A stretch of 64,000 nucleotides of DNA from the NCBI RefSeq assembly GCF_033118175.1, contig NC_083691.1, positions 15,783,001-15,847,000 of the forward strand, given 5' to 3'. Under the pieces are notes generated by a model. The model was not told the DNA's origin. It made no database searches and was given only the letters and a program-made list of their open reading frames with translations. Below, piece after piece: positions 1 through 9,944 of the stretch. The stretch comes from Dama dama. Taxonomy: Eukaryota > Chordata > Mammalia > Artiodactyla > Cervidae. Position numbers and translations under genes: made by a program. The first letter of the stretch is position 1. Each line of letters starts with the position of its first letter.

Positions 1-40
1 ACATAATTGAATTAGAAACTTGCCTTGGTCCACGCCACTT

Positions 41-372
41 TGGGATACTGCTTTTTGTGGGAGAAGGCGAGGGTGGGATGTTTCGAGAGAACAGCACTGA
101 AACATATATATTATCTAGGGTGAAACAGATCCCCAGCCCAGTTTGGATGCATGAGACAAGTGCCCCGGGCTGGTGCACTGGGAAGACCCAGAGAGAGCGG
201 GTAGAGAGGGAGGTGGGAGGGGGGATCGGCATGGGGAATACATGTAAATCCATGGCTGATTCATGTCAATGTATGGCAAAAACCACTACAATATTGTAAA
301 GTAATTAGCCTCCAACTAATAAAAATAAATGGAAAAAATAAAAATAAAAAATGCTAAAAAAAAAAAAATAAT
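41..372 (+). mobile_element. L1 LINE, 3' end (3' UTR and A-rich tail)
   Basis: This stretch matches, almost base for base, the last 330 bases of the longer L1 at 44355-46106. Both carry the block reading 'ggtgggaggggggatc', the 'ctaataaaaataaa' signal region and an A-rich end. No coding sequence remains, so it is a strongly 5'-truncated insertion. A G-rich tract at about 199-226 has four G-runs and could form a G-quadruplex, as is usual in mammalian L1 3' UTRs. Confidence 0.88.
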
Positions 373-375
373 AAA

Positions 376-744
376 GTACAGCTTTGGGGTGGTAGGTCCA
401 GATTGGGGATGGAGGGTCAGGGAAGACAAAGAAAGAAAGAAACTAGAAGGACTTCCCTTGTTTCTTACATGAAGGACTCCCTGACAAAGCAGCCCTTGAA
501 GGTCCTGATTCCTCTGTGGTCCCTGCCCCCACGCTCAGGCCTCCAGATTCACCATCATATCCATCCTGTCTTAGCCTCGCCCATCTGTGGACAAATGACT
601 GTATGAATACCCCAAACACTCTCCTTGCTCCTCCATCCTCCCGTTTGCACCATGCCATGCCAGCCTGAAATGCATTCATTCAGGGTCCTTTCCCTCTGGG
701 TCACAGGTCCTGACTCTCCATCTCCATCTTATTCAAATTCCTCT
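376..744. other. Unique sequence, nothing recognised
   Basis: Mixed-composition sequence between the L1 tail and a SINE. The short open frames here look like chance. No repeat family or exon was recognised. Confidence 0.5.
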
Positions 745-756
745 ATTCCCTTGCTT

Positions 757-977
757 GGGTGTTTGTATACTTAGTCTCTCAGTTGTGTCTGACTCTTGAG
801 ACCCCATGGAGCCCTCCAGGCTCCTCTGTCCTTGGGATTTCCCAGGCAAGAATACTGGAGTGAGTTGCCATTTCCTTCTCCAGGGGACCTTCCCAAACCA
901 GGGATCAAACTCATGTGTCTTGTGTCTCATGCCTTGGCAGACAGATTCTTTACCACTGTGCCACCTGGGAAGCCCTC
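757..977 (-). mobile_element. Bov-tA type SINE with 12-bp target-site duplication
   Basis: Reverse-oriented ruminant SINE. The tRNA-derived head lies at the right ('ccacctgggaagccc') and the BovB-like tail at the left ('tgtctgactcttgagacc'). The target repeat 'attcccttgctt' stands at 745-756 and again at 978-989, perfectly, so both ends are defined and the element is full length. Confidence 0.93.
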
Positions 978-1072
978 ATTCCCTTGCTTAGCTGCTTTGA
1001 AATAATCCTCTTCCTTCAAATACCCTCTACTTGAATTATCATCTTATCTTTCCTTTTACTTTAATAGTTGCA

Positions 1073-1200
1073 TTCACTTCCTAAGGTTGTCCTAACCATG
1101 GTTTACAAAGCATGTGGCCTAAAACAGCAGAAATTTATTTTCTTCTAGTTTTGAAAGCTAGAAGGCCCAAACTGAGAGGCTTGTAAGGTTGTGCTCCCCT
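1073..1200 (-). mobile_element. MLT1-type LTR (MaLR), first part
   Basis: Reverse-oriented old LTR. The text around 'aaaacagcagaaatttatt' and 'gaaagctagaaggccc' is the characteristic end of MLT1 elements. It is cut by the plus-strand LTR that follows and appears to resume near 1681. This is a fossil LTR with no coding sequence. Confidence 0.6.
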
Positions 1201-1204
1201 CTAA

Positions 1205-1680
1205 AATTTTGGAAAAATGGCATGTGTTGAATTCTGTTCCCCCAGATTCACACACTGAAGTCATAATGTCCAGTTCCTCGGAATGTGACTTTGTGACTTA
1301 ATTTGGAAACAGGTTCATTGTAGAGGTAATTAGCTAAGATGAGGTCATACTAGAATAGGGTGGCCCCACTCCAATCCAACTTGTGTCCTTGTGAGAGGGG
1401 GGCAAGGGGACACAGAAGAAGCCCAGGGAGAAAGCAAGTGAGGATGAAGCCAGAGAATGGAATCATGCATCTAGTGGGAACACCAGACGGTGCCAGCGAA
1501 TGACCAGCATCGGGGATAGAGGCAGGGACTGACCTGTCCCCTCCCCGAGAGCCTTCAGAGGGACCATGGTCCCCCAGCATCTTGATTTCAGACTTTCTCC
1601 TCCAGAACTGTGAGACAATAACTGTCCATTACTGAAGCCATCAACTGGTGGTACTTTGTCTTGGCCACCTGAGCAGACAC
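1205..1680 (+). mobile_element. MLT1-type LTR (MaLR), inserted in an older one
   Basis: Plus-oriented LTR. It runs from 'tgttgaattctgttccccc' through 'gaggtcatactagaat' to 'ctccagaactgtgagacaat', all in the order expected of an MLT1-like LTR. It lies between two minus-strand pieces of the same family. Exact ends and subfamily cannot be set by eye. Confidence 0.6.
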
Positions 1681-1970
1681 GGGGAGACCCCTTCCCTGCC
1701 TCTCCCAGCTCTGCAGGCTGCCAGCCATTCTGAGCACCCCCTGGTTTGCAGCTGCCTCCTCTGAGCATTGCCTCATCTTCACACAGGTTTCTCCTGTAGC
1801 TCTGGGTCCACATTTCCCTCCTCTTATGAGTCATCTTGGCTGAGCGCCACCCTAAAGGCTGTGTCTTAGCCTAATTCCATCTGCTAAGACTCTAATTTCA
1901 AATCAGATCACATTTACAGGTGCTGAGGGTGAGGACTATCTTTCTGGGGGACACAGTTCAATCCAGAATC
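1681..1970 (-). mobile_element. MLT1-type LTR (MaLR), second part
   Basis: Reverse-oriented continuation of the LTR seen at 1073-1200. Landmarks are 'cttcacacaggtttctcctg' and the closing 'ggggacacagttcaatcc'. Confidence 0.55.
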
Positions 1971-2260
1971 CTTGAATGGGTTAAGCATGCTCCTTGTTAC
2001 TTCCTCAGAACCTGGTTACTCTTCATCTTTTTAATTCAAAGTGCATCCTGCTGCAGACACCCTGAGCTGGGGTCATACTGCTTTCCTCTTCATCATTTTA
2101 ATCTCCGACGTTCTCTTCTCTTCCTTTACCTGTCCTTGATGAGATTGCCTCCCAACCACTTTGGGAGCAGACTTCCCACCTTTCTGATTTCCTGGGCCTT
2201 CTGCTGTGGGCCTGCTCCCCAGCCCTGGCACTCAAAGCGCTGGTGATTCAAGCTGTACCT
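1971..2260. other. Unique sequence before the minisatellite
   Basis: Pyrimidine-leaning unique sequence leading into the array. No gene or repeat was recognised. Confidence 0.4.
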
Positions 2261-2920
2261 GCCTCCCTCTCCTCCTTCCTCTCTCTCCTCCTCCATCTTA
2301 GCTCTCCTCTTCTGCCCTCCCTCTCTTCTGCCCTCTCTCTCCTCCCTCTCCTCCATCCTCCCTTTCCTCCTCTGTCCTCCTTCTCCTCCTCCATCCTCCC
2401 TCCCTCTCCTCCATCCTCCCTCTCCTCCATCCTCCCTCTCCTCCATCCTCCCTATCTTCTGTCCTCCCTCTCCTCCTCCATCCTCCCTCTCCTCCTTCAT
2501 CCTCCCTCTCCTCCTCTGCCCTCCCTCTCCTCTGCCCTCTCTCTCCTCTGTCCTCCCTCTCCTCCATCCTTCCTCTCCTCTTCTGTCTTCCTTCTCCTCC
2601 TCCATTCTCCCTCTCCTCTATCCTCCCTCTCCTCCTCCATCCTCCCTTTCCTCCTCCATCCTCCCTCTCCTCCTCCATCCTCCCTCTCCTCTGTCCTCTC
2701 TCTCCTCCATCCTCCCTCTCCTCCTCTGTCCTCCCTCCCTCTCCTTGATCCTCCCTCTCCTCTGTCTTCCTTCCCTCTCCTCCATCTTCCCTCTCCTCCT
2801 CTGTTCTCCCTCCCCTCCATCCTTCCTCTCCTCCTCCATCCTCCCTCTCCTCCTCCATCCTCACTCTCCTCTTCCATCCTCACTCTCCTCCTCCATCCTC
2901 CTTCTTCTCTGTCCTCCTCT
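2261..2920. repeat. Polypyrimidine minisatellite, 16/19-bp units
   Basis: About 660 bases consisting of variants of 'cctccctctcctccat' (16 bp) and a form with an extra CCT (19 bp), ending in CCAT, CTGT or CTGCC. The plus strand is almost pure pyrimidine with one or two purines per unit; the minus strand is GGA/GGGA-rich. All six frames stay open here because the units lack stop codons. Such tracts can form triplexes, and the purine strand could form G-quadruplexes. Confidence 0.95.
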
Positions 2921-4005
2921 GAGCACAGAGACCATGTTATTTAAGCACCACCAGTCCTCACACAGAATAAACACGCAGCAGCTCTTGAAGGAAAGAACAA
3001 AGACTTGAATGAATGGGACCTTGTGAATTTTCAGAAAGGGAGAGTGACACAGGCGCGACTGTGGTCTCTTTATCCTGCCTTGAGAGATGGGCCCAGCGAG
3101 GCACTCATCATGTTCTGCTCAGTTGCACCGCAAGATAAAGAAAGGAACAACCGTGGGGTGTCGTGGAGGACGCAACTGGGGGCTGTGGACACAGGCTGAT
3201 CACTGCCCCCTCTCCCCAGGATGCGTGGGTGATGTCGCAGGGGGGCCTGGGGTCCAGGAGCCTGCTTACCAGTGGCTGCTCTCAGAGTCCTTGTCTGACT
3301 GTGAAATGAATGAACATCAAGGACAAATGTCCTCCTTCACAGGGACATGACAGGAACAAATAAGACATTCTTACTTCTCTAGTAGAGACGTTTAAATCCT
3401 AACATAAAAGACTAGAGATAAAGAAAAACATCATAACGTGGGCAATAAGAAAACATCTTGAATCTGGACAGGAACAAGGGTGGGCTGTGCCCACCAGCGC
3501 CTGCCCTGGGCTCCCCATTCAGCAGACCACCCCCCCCCACCCCCCCCGGTGCAGGTGTGAACAGGTGTGCTCTCTACTTGGATGGAATTCAAAACCTTCA
3601 CTTCACATGAAGGACCTTTGAGCCTGAGAGGATTCAAAACAACGTCTTTAAAGTTATATGGAAACAGTCTCACTGTGAGAGCCCTTCTCTGAAAAAGGAA
3701 AGCGTGGGGATGGTTTTACACAAGGCACCATGCCACCCAGGTCCTTTTGACATTGGCTTGTGCAGTTAAAGAAATGACATGATTTGGGTAATTGAAAATT
3801 TGCAAAGACCATGATAGAATAGTAAAAATGAGTAATAATGGGTTGTTTCAATTTCTTCTCATTTCCAATTCAGAGCAGGAAATGAGACAGTACATTAGGT
3901 CAATGGTTATGAACTAATTAAGGGGCAAACTAAAAGCAATTTCATTTTTAAAAAGGTTATGCATAGAATATGCAATACCTTCCACGTCTGTCCACTTACA
4001 GGCTT
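2921..4005. other. Unique sequence with a C-run
   Basis: No exon or repeat family was recognised apart from a nearly uninterrupted cytosine run at 3529-3547 (one A inside), which is a simple repeat. Confidence 0.5.
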
Positions 4006-4007
4006 AC

Positions 4008-4200
4008 AGCTTGGTTTCTAAGGCAGATAACATGGGTTTCCATCCTAGTTCTTTCATTTATTAGCTGTGTAACATCAGGCAATTTACTCCAACTCTTTGG
4101 ATCTGGATTTGCTCATCTGCAATATATACACCTCATAGGCTCTAGTTAAAATGTTACTGTATAGCTCATGTCAGCATCCTTTCTGCAGAGCTGGCTAGAG
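4008..4200 (+). mobile_element. MIR SINE
   Basis: The MIR core is visible as 'ttagctgtgtaacatcagg', then 'caatttactccaactcttt', then 'ctcatctgcaata' and 'acctcataggct', in the right order. It is an old, diverged tRNA-derived SINE. Confidence 0.8.
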
Positions 4201-5205
4201 GATCTGTGTGTGATATTTTTAATCAGCATCTGACTTCAGATTGGGGGAAGCCAGAAAGAAAAACATCTCACGAAAAATTAAAATCAGCTGGTTGGGACCT
4301 CACCCCTAGATTCTAGCATTCCTTGCTTTGCCACGTTAAGCTGTTCATTAAATATTCATGGGCACTGTTCATCTCTGAATCTGCCTGGTAACCCTGGAGG
4401 AAAAAGCACATCCTGTGTCCTTTGAAAGGTTACCCCGAGCTAACGGACATGCTTGGATGCTGGTGGTGGGCAATTGAAGAGCAGGCGATGATGGAATGAG
4501 GAATGAGGGAGGCTGGAAAAAAGGCAGGTCAATTCAAGGGCAGGACGTGGCTTCTGAGCCACGCCAGCCAGAAGCCTGCCTTGGGCTACTTAGACCCAGA
4601 ATCTGCTGGGTGTGTTCTCACGTGGGTGGGAAGTGCACCCCACCCCAGGAGCCCCTGTCTGGGATCACAAGGAGGGGTGCCTAGAGAGCACACGGGACTT
4701 TTCCTGCAGCCCACTTGCAAACTCCACTGTTTCTCAAAAAGACTAGATCAGCAGATTCTATCTTCACAAAGATGACCTCATCAACGCAGAAACCATTTGT
4801 ATCTATAAAAGGCAGAGTAACTGGTAACTACCGAAGTGAAATATTTTTGCTGCCTGTTTGAGGTTTCTTTATGTCTTGTCCTAATGGATTCCAGTAAGAA
4901 ATGATGGTGAAATAGGGTCCAGAGCTCTTGAGTGGTGACATGCTTTGTGCTCCAATTACTCAACTAAAGATCTTTACAGTTTGCATTGCACGGTGATTCA
5001 CACCTCAAAAAGGTTGTTTGCCAGGGCGGTTTCATCTCATTCATGTTAGAGAATCATTTTGCCTTTGAGAGAGAATTGGTGAAAGAGTGACTTGAAATTA
5101 TATTTGCACGACAGGAAGAGACTCACTTTCTAATTTTCAGCAAGGAAACTGACTCAGATCAGGGAAGGAAGTGTGGGGCAGGTCCCAAAGCATGTGTTCT
5201 CTGCC
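4201..5205. other. Unique sequence, nothing recognised
   Basis: About 1 kb of unique DNA. I see no repeat family, exon or simple repeat. Confidence 0.4.
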
Positions 5206-5207
5206 AG

Positions 5208-5395
5208 ACCCTGAATGAACGGCTTTGCATATGGGTCCTTGGCGAATAGTCCTGAGTGGTGGGTATTACTGTGTTTTATTTAATAGATGTGGAAACTGAG
5301 GTTGACATAGGTTAAGCAATAGGTCAAAGGGTCTATAATTAGCTGATATAAGAACTGGGATTTAAACTTAAGTTTTCTAGCTATATATGGTTTTG
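5208..5395 (-). mobile_element. MIR SINE
   Basis: The reverse MIR core reads 'agatgtggaaactgaggt', 'ggttaagcaataggtcaaag', then 'agaactgggatttaaactt'. Confidence 0.8.
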
Positions 5396-5737
5396 CTTAA
5401 ATGATACTGAAAGACACATCGATATAGCCTACTTATAAGAAGTCTTCTCATGGGATAGACATAATAACATATCTGACCAAAAATAGAAAATAATTTGTAA
5501 AAGCAGACTGAGGTTGATGACACTTATGTCTTGCTGTTACCTGGATGATGAAAGCACAGATTTTGGATTATGCAGGACTGGGTGCCCTTCTTCATCCTTT
5601 GCTTCCATGGCAAAGTCACAGGAATAGAGAAGAGCAGGAGAAGCATGGACCAGGAGAAAGAAGAAGATGGATGCTTTGACCCACTGACTGTGCAGCTTGG
5701 TGAAGGTGGCCTGGGTCTGGAGAAGGAGAAGGACTTG

Positions 5738-6375
5738 GAGAAATATCAACAATCTCAGATATGCAATTACACCAGTTTAATGGCAGGAAGAGAAGAGAAA
5801 CTAAAGAGTCTCTTGATGAGGGTGAAAGAAGCATCTTCAACTGGTGCTTGAAGACTTTTCAGAGCCACCCAGTCCACTGCAGCATTGCTTCCTAATACTC
5901 TAGAGATGCCACTTTGCTGACAAAGGTCCACATAGTCAAAGTTATGGTTTTTCCAGTAGTCATGTATGGATGTGAGAGTTGGACCATAAAGAAGGTTGAC
6001 AGCCAAAGAATTGATGTTTTTGAACTGTGGTTCTGAAGAAGACTCTTGAGAGTCCCTTGGACTGCAAGGAGATCAGACCAGCCCATCCTAAAGGAAATCA
6101 ACCCTGAATATTCATTGGAAGGCCTGATGAGACTGAAACTCCAGTATTTTGGCCCCCTGATGTGAAGAACTGACTCATAGAACAGATCCTGATGCTGGGA
6201 AAAGTTGAAGGCAAAAGGAGAAGTGGGGGGAAAAGGAGGGGCTGGTTAAGCAGCATCACCAACTCAACGACCACAACTTTGAGCAAACTCTGGGAGAGAG
6301 TGGAAGCCTGGAGTGCTGCGGTGCATGGGATTGCAAAGAGTCAAACGTGACTTAGCGACAGAACACCACCACCAC
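5738..6375 (+). mobile_element. BovB LINE 3' portion, internally rearranged
   Basis: It starts at 'gagaaatatcaacaatctc' (the reverse-transcriptase motif C region) and continues to about 5830. It then runs through roughly 70 bases that do not look like BovB (5837-5905), and resumes at 'gccactttgctgacaaagg' to the 3' end with the 'agagtcaaacgtgactta' tail. The frame is broken. The missing middle interval is found inverted at 6377-6665. Confidence 0.82.
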
Positions 6376-6376
6376 C

Positions 6377-6665
6377 AAAGGGTTTGTCATAGCTTTCCTT
6401 CCAAGGAGCAAGCGTCTTTTAATTTCATGGCTGCAGTCACCATCTGTGGTGATTTTGGAACCCCACAAAATAAAATTTGCCACTGTTTCCATTTTTCCCC
6501 TTCTATTTGCCATGAAGTGATGGGACCAAATGCCACAACCTTAGTTTTTTTGAATGTTGAGTTTCGAGTCAGCTTTTTCACCCTCATCAAGAGACTCTTT
6601 AGTTTTTCTTCACTTCCTGCCGTTAGACTGGTATCATTGCATATCTGAGGTTGTTGATATTTCTC
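6377..6665 (-). mobile_element. BovB LINE internal part, inverted
   Basis: Read on the minus strand, it begins at the same base as the neighbour ('gagaaatatcaacaacctc') and runs through the region after motif C to 'gaaagctatgaca'. It has no BovB 3' end of its own. Its first 90 bases form an inverted repeat with 5738-5830. Confidence 0.82.
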
Positions 6666-6714
6666 ATAGCCACTGTCAACATGCAGAAAGTTATCAAACC
6701 CACGTGATAATGGC

Positions 6715-7020
6715 TCAGGTGACTCTAGCTGTGTGACAAATCACCCCAGAGCTGTGTATCTTGAAATAATGGTCACATCCATTCCGCTCACAGACCTGAA
6801 ACTTGGGTGGGGCTTGGTGGAGGTAAGGCTCCTTTGCTGCTTGAAGGCTGGCATCATTGAGAAGCTCACCCACTCAGATTTGGTGACCAATGCAGTCACT
6901 GGTTACAGCCTCAGCTGGGTCTTTCAACCAGGACCCCTGCATGGTACCTAGTCAGGTCACCTGAGCTTCACCACAATATGGTGCCCAGGTTCCCAGGGCA
7001 GGTCTCAAGGCCAAGTAAAG
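6715..7020 (+). mobile_element. Probable ancient repeat (old MaLR-like), uncertain
   Basis: The stretch 'gtgacaaatcaccccagagc' followed by 'acctgaaacttgggtggggc' and 'cagcctcagctgggtctttc' recalls old MaLR-type LTR ends seen across mammals. The match is weak and the family is not certain. Confidence 0.35.
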
Positions 7021-7705
7021 CAGTCCTACTTTTGATGAGCTCTCCTCTTGAGTCACATGATGTCACCTCTGTCATGTTCAATTAGAAGTGAGTTCCTGAC
7101 ACCAACATGTATTCAAAAGGAGGTGAGCTGGACTCCACATGTTAGGAGTGGAGCGCCAAAGGACTTAGAAGTATGTCTTTAAAATCATCACAAATATTCC
7201 CTCTATATAAGAGAGGAACACCCACCCTGGGACCCCTTGGTCTTCCTCCTGCTTCTACGGTATTCTTACTTTTCTCATTTTGTGTCTTATCTTTTCTAGA
7301 ATGTTAGCTACATGAGATGATATCAGTTTTGCTCAATATCAAATTATGAATATATAGCACACTGTTTAAATCTTTTCTGCATAAATAGTATTTTATTGCA
7401 CTCACTTGTTTACTACATTTTCTTATCCTACCATTGCCCAAAGGCTTGAGCTGTGTTTTATGTAGCTTCATAATCCATTCTCCAGACATGGTAGGGTATA
7501 ACACAGAGCAAGAACAATAGCTACTAGTGACAGGAATTAATCAGTGCATGGTGACAATTGCCTTTGTTACCTGTGCATATATGTCATATTTGTGTGGAGG
7601 TGTTTTTGAAAGTCTTTATTTGTCTGCTAGCTTCCATGAGAACAGACATTTATTTTTCCTGCAACTCTTCATTCAAGTCTAGGAAAGTATTTAGCACATA
7701 ATTAA
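7021..7705. other. Mostly unique, possible L2 remnant at its end
   Basis: From about 7615, 'tagcttccatgagaacagac' and 'agtatttagcacataatt' resemble the closing part of an L2 LINE in plus orientation. The rest is unique AT-rich sequence. Confidence 0.35.
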
Positions 7706-7707
7706 TG

Positions 7708-7905
7708 CCTTGGCTTCCCTTGTGGCTCAACTGGCAAAGAATCTGCCTGCAATGTGGGAGACCTGGGTTCAATCCCTGGGTTGGGAAGATCCTCTGGAGA
7801 AGGGAAAGGCAACCCACTCCAGTCTTCTGGCCTGGAGAATTCCATGGACTGTGTAGTCCATGGGGTCACAGACAGGACCAAGTGACTTTCACTTTCTTTC
7901 ACTTT
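7708..7905 (+). mobile_element. Bov-tA type SINE
   Basis: Plus orientation, from 'ggcttcccttgtggctcaac' to the tail 'gtgactttcactttc'. It contains the tRNA-like B-box region 'gggttcaatccc'. It is followed within about 10 bases by a second copy. Confidence 0.9.
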
Positions 7906-7915
7906 GACATATGTG

Positions 7916-8100
7916 GGCTTCCCTTGTGGCTCAGCTGGCAAAGAATCCACCTGCAATGTGGGAGACCTAGGTTCAATCCCTGGGTTGGGAAGATCCCCTG
8001 GAGAATGGAAAGGCTGTCCACTCCAGTATTCTGGCCTGGAGAATTCCACAGACTGTAAAGTCCATGGGGTCACAGACACAACTGAGTGACTTTCACTTCA
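7916..8100 (+). mobile_element. Bov-tA type SINE, second of a tandem pair
   Basis: Plus orientation, from 'gggcttcccttgtggctcag' to 'gagtgactttcacttcac'. Its end abuts the BovB at 8108. It is about 90 percent like the preceding copy by eye, but the two are probably separate insertions. Confidence 0.9.
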
Positions 8101-8107
8101 CTAACAG

Positions 8108-9937
8108 ATAAAGGAGAAAACGAAAGATATTCCCATCTGAATGCAGAGTGCCAAAGAATAGCAGGGAGAGATAAGAAAGCCTTCCTCAGTGATCAGTGCA
8201 AAGAAACAGAGAAAAACAATAGAATGGGAAAGACTAGAGATCTCTTCAAGAAAATTAGAGATACCAAGGGAACATTTCATGCAAAGATGGGCTCAGTAAA
8301 GGACAGAAATGGTACGGACCTAACAGAAGCAGAAGATATAAAGAAGATGTGGCAAGAATACACAGAAGAACTGTACAAAAAAGATCTTCATGACCCAGAT
8401 AACCACGATGGTGTGATCACTCACCTAGAGCCAGACATCCTGGAATGTGAAGTCAAATGGGACTTAGGAAGCATCACTATGAACAAAGCTAGTGGAGGTG
8501 ATGGAATTCTAGTTGAACTATTTCAAATCCTAAAAGATGATGCTGTGAAAGTGCTGCACTCAATATGCCAGAAAATCTGGAAAACTCAGCAGTGGCCACA
8601 GGACTGGGAAAGGTCAGTTTTCATTCCAATCCCAAAGAAAGGCAATACCAAAGAATGCTCAAACTACTGCACAATTGCACTCATCTCACATGCTAGCAAA
8701 GTAATGCTCAAAATTCTCCAAGCTAGGCTTCAACAGTGTCCAAACCATGAACTTCCAGATGTTCAAGTTGGTTTTAGAAAAAGCAGAAGAACCAGAGATT
8801 AAATTGCCAACATCTGCTGAATCATTGAAAAAGCAAGAGAATTCCAGAAAAACATCTACTTTTGCTTTATTGACTACGCCAAAGCCTTTGACTGAGTAAA
8901 TCACAACAAACTATAGAAAATTCTGAAAGAGATGGGAATACCAGACCACCTGACCTGCCTCCTGAGAAATCTGTATGGAGGTCAAGAAGCAACAGTTAGA
9001 ACTGGACATGGAACAACAGACTGGTTCCAAATTGGGAAAGGAGTACATCAAGGCTGTATATTGTCACCCTGCTTATTTAAGTTATATGAAGAATATATCA
9101 TGATAAACGCTGGACTGGATGAAGCACAAGCTGGAATCAAGATTGCCAGAGAAATATCAATAACCTCAGATATGCAGATGACACCACCCTTATGGCAGAA
9201 AGTGAAGAAGAACTAAAGAGCCTCTTGATGAAAGTGAAAGAGGAGAGTGAAAATGTTGGCTTAAGACTCAACATTCAGAAAACTAAGATCATGCCATCTG
9301 TTCCCATCACTTCATGGCAAATAGATGGGGAAACAATGGAAAGAGTAAGAGACTTTATTTTGGTGGAGTTCCAAAATCACTGCAGATGGAGAATGCAGCC
9401 ATGAAATTAAAAGACACTTACTCTTTGGAAGAAAAGCTATGACCAACCTAGAGAGCATGTTAAAAAGCAGAGACATTTCTTTACCAACAAAGGTCCATCT
9501 AGTCAAAGCTATAGTTTTTCCAGTAGTCATGTATGGATGCGAGAGTTGGACCATAAAGAAAGCTGAGTTCTGAAGAATCGATGCCTTCAAACTGTGGTGC
9601 TGGAGAAGACTCTTGAGAGTCCATTGGATAGCAAGATGATCAAATGAATCCATCCTAAAGGAAATCAACCTTGAATATTCATTGGAAGGACAGATGCTGA
9701 AGTTTCAATATTTTGGCCACCTTATTCGAAGAGCTGACTCATTTGAAAAGACCCCAATGCTGGGAAAGATTGAAGGAGGGAGGAGAAGGGGATGGCAGAA
9801 GATGAGATGGTTGGATGGCATCACTGACGGGATGGACATGAGTTTTAACAGGCTCTGGGAGGTGATGAAGGACAGGGAGGTGTGGTGTGCTGGCGTGCAT
9901 GGGGTCACAAAGAGTAGGAAGTGACTTTGTAACTGAA
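8108..9937 (+). pseudogene. BovB LINE, 5'-truncated, dead reverse-transcriptase ORF
   Basis: This copy covers the linker, the reverse-transcriptase domain, the C-terminal region and the 3' tail of BovB, without the endonuclease. Frames open at 8086-8802, 8932-9216, 9192-9404 and 9682-9924 together follow the same protein as the intact frame at 54536-56593. Breaks are a TAA at 8800-8802, TGA codons at 8818-8820 and 8893-8895, a TAG at 8914-8916, and a one-base loss before the YADD codons at 9171-9182, which are still intact but out of frame with the upstream part. A possible TSD pair is 'taacagataaag' (8101-8112) and 'taaccataaag' just after the tail, imperfect. The element abuts the end of a SINE. 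BovB encodes an endonuclease/reverse transcriptase that copies its own RNA at a nicked target; this copy cannot. Confidence 0.88.
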
Positions 9938-9944
9938 TAACCAT

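Noticed and set aside
2243..2944. 233-codon Ser/Leu/Pro-rich frame and several long Glu/Arg/Gly-rich frames on the minus strand
   Set aside because: They are translations of the polypyrimidine minisatellite, where every frame is open for lack of stop codons.
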